Below are positions 14,481-28,800 of a stretch of 64,000 nt of DNA, piece after piece. The notes beneath the pieces are model-generated. The model was not told the DNA's origin. It ran no database searches and saw nothing but the letters and a program-made list of their open reading frames with translations. Position 1 is the first letter of the stretch; each line of letters begins with the position of its first letter. A program made the position numbers and the translations under genes. The stretch comes from Phalacrocorax aristotelis (taxonomy: Eukaryota > Chordata > Aves > Suliformes > Phalacrocoracidae): positions 25,212,975 to 25,276,974 of the forward strand of contig NC_134283.1 of assembly GCF_949628215.1 (NCBI RefSeq), given 5' to 3'.

Positions 14481-15220
14481 TCTTTGCAGGTAACTTTTAA
14501 GTTTTTAAGGATGAATTGTCATGTGTCTCCTCAGTCCTTTTTCCTTCACCATGATGAAAGTTGTATTACAAAACTGCATTTCAGACCATATGTAGCTTTT
14601 GGTGGTGGAGGATCCCTTCCTTAGCCGTGGGTCCCTTCATAGGTGGAGCGTTGCTACGATCATGTAGCTGTCACATATAGCCTCTGCAGGGCCAGCAATG
14701 TATCTGATCACGTGCATCAACCAGTTTCTGTTAATCTCAGAAAATATTATGGAGTGTTGCTGTTTCTTGGGTGGTGGCAAAGGTAGCAGGAGCCACCAAA
14801 CACACCTCCTGAGTGCACTGTACCACCTACTGTGAGTTCTAGCAGTTGCGAGGGTCATGCCAGATCTCATGGTTCTCTTCCTGGTAAAACAAAAACTTTC
14901 TTAACGGTGAAAATTACTAAACACATGACCTTCAGCTGATTGCTTTTACCTTCCCTCAGCTCAGATTGCCCACTGGTAAAACCCAGAGGACAGCACAAAG
15001 TCAGGATGACTGACATATGAAAAGCGCCATCTGAGAGCAAATGAGTCATGCTCCTATATATGAACTTATCCTCACCAGGACTGCAATGACCTCTTATTCC
15101 TAGGGCCTTCTCGGAATAATCATCTGCCACCTGATTTTTGAAAAAACTAGAAAGTAATAGTGCATTATACCACAGACAAAACTCATTTATGAAATCCATC
15201 TCTGCTCAGAGCAGTTGCGC

Positions 15221-15272
<52 letters not shown>

Positions 15273-15277
15273 GTAGG

Positions 15278-15309
<32 letters not shown>

Positions 15310-15315
15310 TAGATA
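15221..15315. repeat. (GATA)n/(GACA)n microsatellite
   Basis: A near-perfect tetranucleotide array starts as ATAG units, passes through two GTAG units, turns into a block of ACAG units and returns to ATAG, about 95 bp in all. It lies in the ADRA1B intron. A compound GATA/GACA array of this length is expected to vary in length between individuals. Confidence 0.95.
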
Positions 15316-18300
15316 TTAAGAAGGGTAGAGGAGTTAAGAATAATTCTATCCAGTTCTAATACCTCAGTCCAAAGCTAGAGCAATTAACACACCGGTCTAG
15401 AAATCAATGGCTTATTTGCCAAATGAATATTCCTTGTTCAGAAAAGCATACTTCCTCACTTTCTTGTGAAAACTTAATCTACTAGTCTGTGTATAATTTA
15501 AGAGTCAAGCAACACTTGCATGGTGCTGTTTGCAGAACCAGGAAAAAGTGGGAAATGAAGTAGTGTTTAATGATCAGTGTTTTCTTTAACTCCTTGAGAC
15601 TTATTCCTGAACCCCTTACTCAAAACCTCTCTACTATTGCAGTCAAATGCTGATCTTTATTTTTAATCACACCACAACATAGCTTTCCAAACTGATCTAT
15701 TTCCAGATTTTCAGTTAATGACTCAGCAAGGGTCATGACAGCTTTTAAATGTTGATCAGAGCTCGGTGATTTTTCTAGAATCAGGCCTGACACAAGGTGC
15801 CTCCGTCAGTCAGGGCTGCTATGAGAAAATTCTCTGCTCTTTTGTGCTGCTGCACTTTAATATAAAAGAGCTTTGAAAATGCTTTGCTGTGGCTGCTGAA
15901 AATGGCGTGCTGTCATTTTTTTCAAATGGCATTTGAAAAATAGATTAACATGAAAGACAAGCATAAGCTCCTTACCCTTTTTTTCCTAAGGAACACATAT
16001 TTCTTGAAGCAGTTTGCAAAGATTAGCCATTTTTCAGCACTCAGCTTTTTACCTTTTCCCCTACCTGTTCTCTTAAATTTTACTGTATGTAGTTATAATT
16101 GGTTCATGTGCAATATAGGTTTCACAGGCACAGCTCATTTATCTGCAACAGTTCCCAGTTGTCTTCTCTATAGCTTAGCTCATTTTATTTGTCCTTAGGG
16201 AATTTCACAAAATTTGTCAGCAAATTTCCTTAATATTTTTCTTTATTTTATTGAAAACTATACCATAGCATTTACTCTGTCCATATTTAACCTGCCTAAA
16301 AATATTTAAATCTGGTAGAGGAATATCCTGTAGATTTACAATTGTTACAGTATGAGAGAAGGCAAATGAGCTGATCTGGAAGAACTCACGCTGATTGTTC
16401 AACATTCACACCTCAGAAAAAATGGGAGCTGTTTAGCCACTTCAAGAGGTCTACTGGGCTTTAAGAGCTAAAAATCCTTTATATTTTAAAGGAGTTCCAG
16501 AAATTTTTCATTATCAGCTCCAAAAATTTCCTGGTTGTACATAATCATGCTTTGTGCTTGTTTTGTAAAGTCACAAAGCTTATTTTTTCCCTAAACTGAA
16601 GGGAAAATATTTGCAATAATGATTTACAAAATGAATCCTAAAAAGGTTTGCAGCTGTGCATATGGGAGATTTTGGTGCATCTTTCTCATCTTGGCTGCAG
16701 TTATAAAATTAGATGAACTTTTCCTAAAGCTTTAGAAGAGTTTGACACCCATGCAATTTCTTATTCCATAGAACCACACGAATTGTTGCTGAATCTTTCA
16801 TCAAAGAGTATGTAACACTCACAACACACAGTGTAAGTGCTTGCATCGATTTGATTTATCTGTTGGAAATTCATCAAATATAATTCGTAGTTTCTCTGAT
16901 GTTAGACAGGTTGCACTCTGCACTTTTGGCAGTATCAGTCAGGACAGATGTAGGAGCCCCATCAGATGGACAGAAGAAGCATTTGTCAAACCCTGCACAT
17001 CATTAGCAGCAACAAAGTATAAGAAACATGGGTTTAACTTACAAGGGTTTGCTCATGGAGAAAAAGTCAGTAAAGTGCAGAGCCAGGAAAGAAATACTAT
17101 GAACCTTGTAACTTAAAACCTCTGTTTTAACCTTAAGGGCTAGCGAGCTGCTTAGGTCCGAGGCAATAGGTAGAGCTACAGTGCTAGCCAGCACTGTTCC
17201 TAAACACTGCCAGGGGAAAAAAAATCTATTCTTCTGGATTCACAGGAGCTTTCCTGACTCCTACTGCCCAAGTGAGGGGGAGGAAGAGTCTTTCCAGATA
17301 GCTGATGCCATCTCAGCATCTTATTTTCTCTTCTGAGCCAGCCCAAGGACTAGCTGACACACTGAGGAGGGCAGTGGATGTGTGAGGAATGATCCATACT
17401 TACCGCCCCTTGGCTTTCTAGTGAGCTAAGGAGACTCAGACCCCTATAGTCAGCACCAGGCCAGCATCGTCACCCAGTTATACAGCAGTGTCTGCTGTGG
17501 CACAGATGAGCTATTTACCCAAGAAGCTACGAAGTGCTTTTGCGTAGTTTTGAGGCCCAAGCCATGGACTCTACATTGCTATGAGATGGGAAATATGCCT
17601 AGAATCATACCCCTCCCCACTAAGGCATCCTGACAGTCACAGCTGACTCAGTTGCTTTCACAGCCTGGGGAATCTGAAAGCACTCCGGTGTAAAAGGTCA
17701 CCCTTCTCAGAGCTGTGACATTCAGGCTTGAGTGTCACCTTCCATTTGAAAAACTCTTCAAATCTAACTCCAGTTCTTGAAATAAGAATTTTCCCCTGAA
17801 TCCCTGCTCTTTGATTACTTTAGCCAGACACAAAGGTGTTTTCCCAGCTGGATAACTGTTGAATGCCTCTTTTGCTTAAAAAATATCATACATTCTTTTA
17901 TAAAGCCTCATTTGCTAAATTTAGCTGATCAATTGCATATTTTTAATGCTAAAAGTACATGAAATGGATTTCCCAGTGTGAGTTTTTCATTTGGGCAGCC
18001 TCTTTAGGGAAATTATTTGGTTGTGAACGGAAGAGGAAGTATTCATAAAATAACCTCTTTGTTTGGGTTACACCATCCTTATGAATGCCTGGGATATGGG
18101 AAGTACCACAATTAACTTCAGGTTTCAAGAGGTTTGTCCTATCATAATAATCTAGATAAATGTGGTCCTGTTTAGAAGCTGCCAGAGAATGTATTAGAAA
18201 TTATAAGGCATGTCTGAACATGCCCCTTCCAGGAAGCCTGGGACAGTTAGGTCTTTTTCTTCAAAAATGACATTTGAAAGCTCTTTGAAGAAGGCACAAC

Positions 18301-18658
18301 TTTATTCCATGTGTGGATTGTGCAACAGCTTGGCCAGTGGAAGTTTGATCTTCCATTGGGATCAATAGATGTTAGTGCAACAGCTGTGTACATATAAACA
18401 CAAGGTCTACTTTTTAATTTTTAATTCTACGTTAATTATGTGCTCCTTTAGTTTTCAAATGGTGGAAAGCATTTCCTTATTAGCTTTAAAAATAATAAAA
18501 ATAGTATTTTGTTACCAAAAGACCAAAAATGAAAGCAACACGCATTAAGGATTTTTAATAAACAGATTCTAACAGTGATCTGGTGGGACATTTACCCTTC
18601 CTAAAGGCAGGCAAGCCAATTATCTCAGATATTGTCTCTGCTTGTATCTTCTGGACAG

Positions 18659-19221
18659 GATCTCTGTTTTCGGCTCTGAAGCCCCCTGAAATGATCTTCA
18701 AGGTGATTTTTTGGCTTGGCTACTTTAACAGCTGCTTGAATCCAATCATCTACCCTTGCTCAAGCAAAGAGTTCAAGAGGGCTTTTATACAGATCCTAAA
18801 ATGTCAGTGCCACCGTCGAAAGCAGCTGGGGTGGTGGGCCTACAGCTACAGAAACTGGAATCGGTGCTCCTTTGAACACCCTAGGAAGGATTCTCTGGAA
18901 GACAGTGGGAGTTTCCTCAGTGGCAGTCAGAGAACATTATCTTCAGCATCTCCCAGCCCCGGCTACCTGAGCAAAATCACTCACCCACATATGGAGATGT
19001 GCACATTCCAGGAATGGAAAAACTCCAGCTCTTTCCTGAGCCCCTTACAGGAAGACAGCAGACAAAAGGACCCATGCCAATTCTTTACCTTCAATCTCTT
19101 ACCAGAGCACAATGGACACGTTCCTGTTGGCAGCCAAGCTTCCAGCAACAGGGACCATGAGGCCATCTCTGACACACTGAATGGCAAAACCGACTGTAGA
19201 GCGAACGTGACGCTGGAGTGA
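18659..19221 (+). CDS. ADRA1B: ADRA1B last coding exon (TM6 end, TM7, C-terminal tail)
   Basis: This exon completes the alpha-1B receptor. The acceptor AG is at 18657-18658. With the phase-1 base from exon 1 it gives 188 codons including the TGA stop at 19219-19221. It encodes the TM6-TM7 loop, TM7 with the (N/D)PxxY motif as NPIIY, helix 8 (SSKEFKRAF), a CxC pair (KCQCHRR) that is the likely palmitoylation site, and a Ser-rich tail ([20 protein letters not shown]) where GRK and PKC phosphorylation would occur in mammals. The arginine run known after this site in mammalian ADRA1B is absent. The tail ends in VTLE. The upstream in-frame bases from 18583 are intronic and are excluded by the splice site and the phase. 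Confidence 0.95.
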
Positions 19222-19860
19222 ACAGGTTCTAAACAGTCTGTTCTCTTTGTACACTAACCTCTTTGACCTTTCTCCAGGTGAAGAAATGGACCTTTGCACA
19301 GTTTCTCAGTATATATAGGAGGAAGCCGGTAAGGAACGGGCCAATCTATGTCACAAGAGCAGCAAAGCGTAGGGGCTAACAATATTCCCAGTCAACTGCC
19401 AGAGAGGCCACTGAACCAAGAACAGAATGCAGGGAAGGCACCGCGTAAACCCAGGGAAGTGCACGTCCAATTATCTAGCTGTCGTGGAAGTACTGTGGAA
19501 CAGCCAAACATATATGTATATAGAAAGAATGTATAAATATGGGGGTGGGCAGGGGAAATATGTATGAATGTGTGTGTGTGTGTCCGTGTGTGCCAGCCGC
19601 ATGTATGGATGCCTGAGAGTGGAAGTGAGCAATGCACTGTTGTTTGTACCTCTCCAGGGTACTAGTTGCCGCTGATTTTGCCTGTAAATTCTTGTTGTTG
19701 TACTTCACTGTACATTAGCACTTTAGAAGTGGAAAACAATGTCAAAGATTAAAGTAATTTCGCAACAATTTAAACACTTGCACCTATTACTACAGGACTG
19801 GAATTCAGCCAAGTTCCCTCATCACAATTTTCTCTTCAAAATAAAACACTCGTAGCAGTT
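19222..19860 (+). other. ADRA1B: ADRA1B 3' untranslated region, at least to first poly(A) signals
   Basis: This is the sequence downstream of the ADRA1B stop. It contains a short (TG)n tract near 19567-19590 and two candidate poly(A) hexamers, ATTAAA at 19748-19753 and AATAAA at 19840-19845. Which one is used, or whether a longer UTR exists, cannot be told from sequence alone. Confidence 0.6.
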
Positions 19861-22800
19861 AAGTGTGCCATTGTAACTCCGAGGGTGCTCTTGAATATCT
19901 CTGCAGTTACTTCCCTTCTGTGATTCCCTTATCACCAGCATATGTAACTCCTCCATCCTTCATGTTCTTTTTTGAAAGTTTGAAAATACCAGCAATGATG
20001 AGAGCTCACAATCTACATTTCAGCACATTAGTAAGTGTCCTGTAAACATACAGGCTACCAGAGGATCTGATTTCTAAAGGCAACACTCATAAATCACTCC
20101 AAATACCTCATAAACAGTGTCGTGGACACAGCACAAAAGAGCATTGACCGCTGGAGGCCAAAAACCAGCCCTAGGACAAACATGCTGAGCCCCTGGTTCT
20201 TTCAGCATACTTTGAAAATATTATTGCTCGTATAGAGGTTTGTACTTTGCCACTCACATAAGAAGAGAAAGGGTCAAAACAATGCTGTAGTGTAAGTTTC
20301 ACTGTCATTAATATTTTTCAGCTCAGTCATACAGTTCTGTAACAGAATTCCTGAGAGTATCTTCTAGGACATTTTAGGTCATGTTTGGAAGTTGTTTTCT
20401 CTCTTGTGATTAAGAGAATCATGAAACTAATGACCGGGGTTTTTACATGAAATGGTACAAACCATGAAAATTGGTATTTACTCCTTCCTTCAACCAAGAC
20501 TTTCCTTATTAGGAATTTTTGAGACTTTTTTTTAAAAGCTTGAAACAGAGAATGAACCATAAACAGATGTACTAAAAACACTTATGGACAATTTAACAAC
20601 GCCAGGTCCCAAGGGAGGGCCATTTCCTTTTGTTTCCTCAAATGTGTATTCTCATTAAGTTGACAGGGATGGATGTGGCTTGTGGTTAGATGAAATATCC
20701 CCCAGCTCAGTAAGCAATGATAGGAAAGTCATGTTCCAAGGTCTTCCCATGGTCATACGTTACAGTGAGAACCACAGAAGTATATTTCGAGTCTTATCCT
20801 GCTTGAAGTTATGGCCAATCTCCTCTTTTAATAATTCCATTTTGATTGTGGGGAAGGCTGTAATTTCCTCTTAAAAGAACAATGCTTATAAAATTTAAAA
20901 GTATTATAAAACAGATAAACAAACTCTTCTTGCTCATAGATTGAGGTTGCCATACAGAATATTCTATCTAGCTGTGATATACTAGCATGAAGCTATTCTC
21001 TTTGGGCCTCTAAATGGCAGAGAACTGCATTTCTAACCTATTGTTATCATTTTTGGAGGGAACATAGAGTAGTCTGTCAAACACTTTTGGGTATTGTAAA
21101 GCTTCTTCAAAATTACTGTTAATTGGAAATAAATCTGTTTAACCACCTGACAGCACACTTCAGCTACATTTTGAGTCACACACAACTTGTGTAGTGTGAA
21201 GTAAATGCAAGTAATGTTATCCATATTTGAGAATTTCCAAGTAATACTGCAAAATTTCCGAATAAATAGCATTCCATCACTCCAGAGCCTTTAACTATGT
21301 AGCTCTCAGAGACTGATCATTCTTTTAATTAGTTTCTAGTCCTAACAAAGACTGTGTGATCTCTGATTATCATTTAAGCTTTTCAAACAATGATGTAATT
21401 CTCTAACTCCCTATGAGATCAGATAAGCTTTTATCCCATACTGAAATGACCTATGAGTACTTATCATCTTTGTATATTTTTACAAAAACTGCAAGGAAAG
21501 TTCCCTTACTGTTTTGTTGGGGTTTTTTTAAATCTATGAAAAGGCAATTTCAGCCATTCCAGTACTGAAAAAAACAGCTTTCTCTGAACATAGTAACTGA
21601 TCAGGAGGAGAAGATATGCATTAACATCATGCTAGTCCATGCCATATGGAATACCCAGTGCCTCTAACCTTACAAATCGTATACTAAAATCCTCAGAGAG
21701 CCAAAAACCCCAAGACACATGTCCCATAAGCCTTAAAGAGTGGAGAAGAGGAGGCATTCCACAGGCAGACAGTAATATTTTTCCCTAAGAGTTATATTGC
21801 TCTTCTGTGCATTTGAGCTGGGAAGGCTGCTGGACTCTGCAGGGACAGCAACACGGACTCTTCCACCCCTGCCATCTTGCATTCTCTCACAGCCAGGCCC
21901 AGCACTGCTGCTCTTCCTGTGTCCTGCCTAGCGTGGGAGGCACATTTGAACTGCATGCAAAACATAGGTGGCTCAAGAGCCACAGGATCTCTACCCTGTA
22001 ATGCTTCCCTTTCCCTGAGCCCATGTCCTGCAAGCAAGTTAAGGGCAACCTCCCTCAGGACATGATTAGGTTATGCTGCCTTGCCAAGGAAACGGAAAAC
22101 TAAGAGAATTTCTGCTTCGGGATTTCTGATACTAGGGAAAATGAGAAGGGGAAAAAAGTTTATTCACCACGTTGGAAAACAAGAAGTTGGAAACAATCAC
22201 AGGCAATCAAAACAAATATACTGTGCCATTTCTAAGACAGATATTTGTATCAGGCCCATTTTAGTTAGCATATTCATTAGGCCACATCCTAAGGGATTGC
22301 CTCATACAATCCCTAGCATCAGACAGATGAAGGAATGACAAACCGTAGGCTCCATCACAGCAACCAGGAATAATAGAAAGAAGTGAGAACAAATTCAGGC
22401 AACACTTGATTTTTACTTCAGATAACCATTTTTACAAACTGTGTCTCTTTCTTAATCACTACCCAATTAAATTTTAAGACTGGAGAGCCTACAACTTGTA
22501 ACTGTAACAAATATAAGAGGGAAGGATTCCTAATACTTCTGCAAGATACATTTCTCTTCTCCAAGTTTTTTCCCAGGTCATGCACATATCTTGCCCTGCC
22601 AGGCTCTCCATAGCCACGCATGATATTGCAGGACTTCCCAGAAACAAATAAACAACTGCTCTTCTTCTAAGCTTTTTACTTTCCATCTCATGAACTCCCA
22701 TTTTTGTAGGGTCCCGTACAGCCTGTTCCTATACTAAGCCACACTGTATCAGTGGTGTCCTGTCCATTCAAATATGCTGAACTACTTAAGACCTCAAAAG

Positions 22801-25800
22801 AGTCATGTCGTATCTGCTCATAAGCTGCCAATGACACCTACTTCATCTCCAGCTACAGCTTCAATAAAGGTCCGGGCAATAAAACTGATTGTGAAAATGA
22901 AAAAGAAAATACATGGATCTGAAGGAGGGACCGCAAAGATTACAGAGGAGAAAGTCTGATATGCCACCTTAAAATATGAAACCCTTGCAAGGCTACTTGA
23001 CTTCTCCGGGACAAATCTATTCTAAATGTCTTCATTTTTATTACTGGAATCTTCTGCAACCTCCACCAGGCAAAGCCAGCCCAAATGAGGCCACACAAAT
23101 CACCCTCTTCCCTTTGTAAGTCCTTCATTTGTTGCAATGTTTTCCTTTAAAGGAAAAACTATTTGGGTCAGGGCATCATCATCAAACCTTGTGGGACAAG
23201 CCCATATTAGCCCATTTTTTTAGTACAGCCAAACTTAATTTGGCAAGCAGAATACCCATAATCTAGTGCAATGGCGACTGGCACACAGCAGTGGCCTACC
23301 AGATGCAACTATACTCCGTCATGCTTATTTTTGGTGCATATTAACAGACCTTCTGATGCACCCACTTTGTGGGCAAATAGATTTGCCTCCAAAGAGGAGT
23401 TGCTGCCATTTAGCACAGAAGGTGTTCATAAAACACTGCAAACTTCTCCAGGTTAAGCTACTGTGTGGAGCTTAATCGCTAACCAGGGGCTCGTACAAAG
23501 CTATTCAGTTGAGAAGCACAGCTGTAATGGCTCACAGAGTATTGTTACAGCCCAGCTGCACATAAATTAAACCCATTAGGCTTCAATGCACTCAGCTATC
23601 ACAAGTACTTCATATTTTTGAAAAGAGTTATGGTAAAATCAATCCAGCTGAATGAGACTGAGACTCTAGAAACATTCTTTACTCGTTGGAAATGCAGTTT
23701 CCTATTATCTTTCCAAATATGACAGGGAGAGAAGAGGGGACATTAATATCATAAACTGCAGTTCTAGTTTGGAAAACATAAAAATAGCAACTTTCTATTC
23801 AATAGACATTCTCTCTGCTCTCTCTGCTCTCTGTGCTTGACTTTTACCTGATACAAATGAGCATAAAATTGCACCACACAGCAGATGGTAATCCACAGCA
23901 GCTATGGTATGAAAGTATTGGTGTACTAACAAATGCTTATTCCTGTTAGTGGCCACAGACTAACCAGCTCATTCCCACAAGAATAAACTGGATCCTGGTT
24001 TGATACATTCAACAACAGGTATGCTTACCTTTTTTCCAAACCTTGCTGGCAATTCTATAGCTCACACACTTCGCAGCGCAGAACATGGCATCGCAGGGAT
24101 GATGTATCAGACAAAGAAACACCACTTTCATCCTGAAGGGGCCAAAAGGAAATACTTCATAATATGAAGACACATCATGCTAGTTTAAGTCACTTTAATG
24201 GAACCAGAAGACGTTTCCACCCACTATGACTTTCTGGGATGGGAAGGGGTCCTGGTTACCTTCCTTGTGAAGCATGTTATTTGTGCAAAAGGTAAGTCAT
24301 GATTCCCAAGATCAGTAAAAACACCTGAAGCAGTAACCCACTGGTCAGGGCACTAACTTAGGAAAATTCCAGCCTCTGCCTTAACAACTGTTTCTATGTT
24401 TCACCTCCAGGCTGTATAATAATCGGCAGAGACAGCGCAAGGAGCGAGAACAGTACTCCTTCCTTTCAGATGGCCATGCACAGCACTGTGCGTGACATTC
24501 CCTCCCCCTTGCACAAGGCATCTTGCGGTCCCAGCTATATAGTTGCATGGCTTCTACAGGGAACATCCAGTAAATTTTTTTTCTCCAGGGTTTAAGGCAA
24601 TTCCCTGAGTAAAGAGAGAATTGAACCCACGAGTCCCTCTTACAGAATGACTGCTTTGCCAATTGCCATCTGTAACTGCTGGGCCTCTTCTGTTTTTTTG
24701 AAAAGAGTGAGCTTTACTCTACCTTCCAAAGAACAGTTGAAATTGCCTACTCGCAGCAGATATATTGAGGCTGTGGATCCCAAGTATTTGGAGATACCTT
24801 CCTGCAGCATACAGCAAGGTCCTTGGACAAGGCAGGGTTTCAGGATGCCTTCTATCCTCCCAGCAATGCCCTAGTACATGCCAGCAGGCAGCCTTCAGCT
24901 TAGGTTCTCCCAGGTAGTCTGTGTTAGACCCCATTGTCAAACACTCAACTCTTTCCATGCATTGCACACAATCCATAGACAACAGTAACTTGTTGTCTTC
25001 ATTATCACACTAGATAACCCTTATTTATGCAGGCATATTTTTTATTTTATCAACTATTTTTCCATATACTGGTTTTACAAGAGTTTAACACTTTCTAGCA
25101 GACCTATGTAGAGCATTCTGCAAGTATGTTAAGTATAAAAGAAAACCTCCAAAGGCTCACAGAAGAAAGGGGAACAGGTATTTTACATATAAGCGGCTCA
25201 CTGGAGCCATCTGCTCAGCTGACATTATAAACAGACAGAAATTATATATCTTCTTAAGCACTCTCTCTCCATTACTTACTATTTTAGGTTTGTATACTTA
25301 CACAGGCAAACAGCTCTAAACTCCCTCATTATTCTCTTGGGATGTGTAATTATTGGTTTGTCTATGAAATGGAAGAGAAATTTCTCTCTGAACCCATAGT
25401 AATCAAAGCATCATTAACCATGCCTTCTGTGGTAAAGCATAAGGAAATTTTTACTCCATTCTCCTGCCTGTGTAGAGATATTTGTGCCAGCCGGCTGAGA
25501 ACAAGCATGACGTTTGAAAGGCATCAACAAAGTTCATATATATTGGACAGTGTGTAACATTTTCTGGGAAAGAGAGAATGAAATCCAGATGTAAAAATAG
25601 ATGTGGTTTAGCCTATTAATAGAAAATTCTGGAGTCAGGAACAGAGACCTTATTCCAATATATTATGCAAAGCTGCTTTCACCATTAAGTGTAGGTGAAT
25701 ATATGAATGTATAGAAAAGTTTGCAAATAACATATTGCTCATTAACTTGCATGAATCTTTACCTGGGTAATATAAAGAAATGAGGCTCACAGAATTATTC

Positions 25801-28800
25801 TGTCTGTCCATCCATCAGGTTCCTTCCCTATCCTCTTATTAGCCTTTGAACTGATTTCTACCAAACTGAACAAGAAGTTGAATTAAGAAAGATAATCAAT
25901 TCTGTGTTATAAAATTTTCTGGATGAATAGAGGGAAGGGACCCAAATTAGCGCCTCCTCTCAGGAGAAGACCTTTATAAGTCTGTCCCTTGACCAATTTC
26001 AAAGCCTGCTGGCTACTGAGCCTGTACCAGCTGACTAGCTCGTCAGCACACTTGTAGCCCAGAAGCAGCTAAGCCACATGCTCCCATTTGCCCGATAGGA
26101 CAGGCTGTAAAAGCATAACATTAGGTCCAATTTATACTCAGTTGTGATCTATGCTTTGACTTTTTTTCCTAGAACGTCCATAATTTTAGGAATAGCACAT
26201 TCAAATTTGAGTACACAGATCTAAGAAGGGTAATCTGAAACAAATTTTTCTGCTTTTTAGTCATTGACAATGATACGCTTATTGCTGATTTTACTCAAGC
26301 ACTGGCATAATGCTAAAGTTGCATTTTTTATTTATTCCTGTGACCAGTGAACTCCACAGAGATTACAAGTGTGTCTTGGTGACTTTGCTTTTCCATTGGC
26401 ATCATTGAGGGTGTGAGTCTGAAAACACCGTGAGAAGCAGCATGCCGCAAATGAAAGTCACTGGTGGGGCACATGATCCCGCCAGATGAATTAGTGACTT
26501 CACTATGGCATAACCTGCTTTAGACACCCTAATGATGTGAACTGGTATAGTTTTGAGCTCAAACGAGACAAATTCATTTACAAAATATGACAACAGTGAT
26601 TTAGGCAAAGAATAGTCTTAATTAAAAGGTTAGACCCTTATTTTATATACTGTGAACTTGAGTCAAACTGATGAAAACAATGGAAGACTTGAAAAAATAC
26701 TGGGATAGGGGCACTCAGGTAAGTGGAAGGTGACAGGGAAAGGAAATATGCTGGTATTAGTGGAAATTTCTTATGTCAAAATATATTAGCTTGACTAATG
26801 AAGAACACACTCCCTATCTCGTAACTCCTATAATCTTTATAGGACTCCAGCCAAGACATGGAGAAAAAGGGAATGGATGGTCAAAATTAATAAGAATCCT
26901 TCACAATTTCTTTAATAAGTCAACCTAAAAAGCAGATGTAGTAAAACTTTAATTTATAGCTGCGATTAAAAAGTCTTTAATTGCCTATTTCACAATTTCC
27001 TTTAAAATGTTCTTTGGGAAGCAAAATAATTTGATTCCACTGAGACTCGTGTGCAAATGTTTAATTCTAGCAAAGAACCTGAACTTTATATGACCTCTGG
27101 AAAATGGTAATTATTTTTAATTTGTTTGATTTGTTGATCTTTGGTTTCTTCACTGTGAAGATCAAAAAAAGCTGTCCCAAAAAGTAAATTTAGCATATGC
27201 TCTGGAGCCTGAAGTAATTCTGGCTGGATGGAACAGTTAATTTCTCTTTTTCCAGCTAGCTTAGAGTCCAGTCTTGCACTGTTGTAGGACAGGGGAGGTT
27301 CAGCCCCGACTTCAGTAAGAACTGGATGAGTTTTAAAAGGAAAGGAATGGGGGCCCAGCTTTGAAAATACAACATCGCCATCTATTGGATTTCTATTCCG
27401 GATGAGATTCACAGATACTTTAATCCAGCTAAGAGTTCCCTGGATTTTACATGCTACAAATTCAGCCTCTGTAATAGTAAATCAGGAGGACTTTTTCCTA
27501 AGGCAGCAAAAGAACTTAGATAACCAATCTTCAGTTTCAATTAAGTCTCTTCCAGGAGTGATGAGTTCCCAAAGCTCAGTTTGTTTTGTCAAAACTTTCT
27601 TTTTTACAGTAAAATTCATGAAGTAAAGCTGATTGGCAAGCTTACAGAGGAAGAAGTCAACTACCTAAATCCTGCAGATGCCTTTAAAAATCCTCTCCTT
27701 AAAGTACATAAAGTGGCAATTTGGTTTCCATAGAAATTCACGCGTCTTGAAGTTTTGTTCTATCTTATCTTAAAAAAGAGAGAATGCCGTTCAGGCAACT
27801 CGGGACTGGAACCTATAAAAAAACAGAAAGCTGTGAAAAGCACCACTTCCTTTGACTGAAAGCTTCCAGATATAACATGTATTCTTTTAGGAGAAACTCT
27901 TTAATTCAGTCTTCATTTCTAAAAGCATTCACCTCTTGTGCAAAACACCTGAGTTTACCATAACAATAATAAAAAAAAAGAGAAGCTATTTTCCAGAATG
28001 CCAAGTTTTAGCAGCAGTACAAATTGCACTCAGCTGCAGCGCATGCCAGTCCGCCTGTCTGCACCCTAACTGTGAGTGCAACAGTTGGTGTGGTACAAGT
28101 ACTGCACCCAGCGTAGCTTGAAGCACCTCAACACCCACAAATGCTTGTTCTATGCCTGTTCATTTACGTTAGTCCTGTCTTAAGCAGCATGAGCCTGATT
28201 TTTTCTCAAGGAATGCATACTTTTAAAATACATCAGGAGTTACCAGCAACAGATATTTTCTAAGCTTGAGTGTAAATCAGCCATTTTCACCCAACAACAA
28301 AGACTCCTGCTTTCATGACTGGGTAAAAATAGAGGGTCCAGCCTAGGGATCCCAGTGCAACATGTAATTGAGGGGAGCTGCACTCAGGTGGGCAACAGAG
28401 CAAGCCCGAAACAGGTTAGAGAGGCAAGATCCTTTTCATATGCAGAATTCATAACCCCAATTTGCTCTAGTCCTGCTGTGCTCCTCCTGCAAAGCTTAGA
28501 TGTTCTGTGAAAAACAAGCATGCATACACATTGCTTGGTTTGTGGGCCTCACATTGGCTCTACCTTGTGAATCTTCTGCTGCAAATATTAGTATTTAAGA
28601 ATGTCTAAAGACTGTGAAATTCAAATGCATATCCTGATAGTCTCTGGCTGTTTGAACCCAGGGTTTTGGTTCCGTCTGCTGGCAAAATTTAAACCTCCCT
28701 TCAGGCTCAGATTTGAAATACCTTAACACTTTAATATTGTATGAAACCAGAATAGCCTGTGAGGCTAAACAAGTTTAGGATCATCTCAAAGTTATATGGG

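Larger units (their letters stand above)
818..18658 (+). other. ADRA1B: ADRA1B intron (17.8 kb)
   Basis: This single large intron joins the two ADRA1B coding exons. The donor is GTAAGT at 818 and the acceptor is CTGGACAG ending at 18658. It is a phase 1 intron: a lone G before it and GA after it make a Gly codon in TM6. I see no convincing protein-coding exon inside. The many short reading frames lack family motifs and look like chance. The intron holds three CR1 fragments (about 10.93, 12.35 and 14.20 kb), a GATA/GACA microsatellite (15.22 kb) and otherwise unremarkable AT-rich sequence. Confidence 0.85.

Noticed and set aside
18583..18658. Upstream extension of the last ADRA1B exon
   Set aside because: The bases are in frame but do not match the receptor; the acceptor at 18657-18658 and the phase with exon 1 define the exon start.
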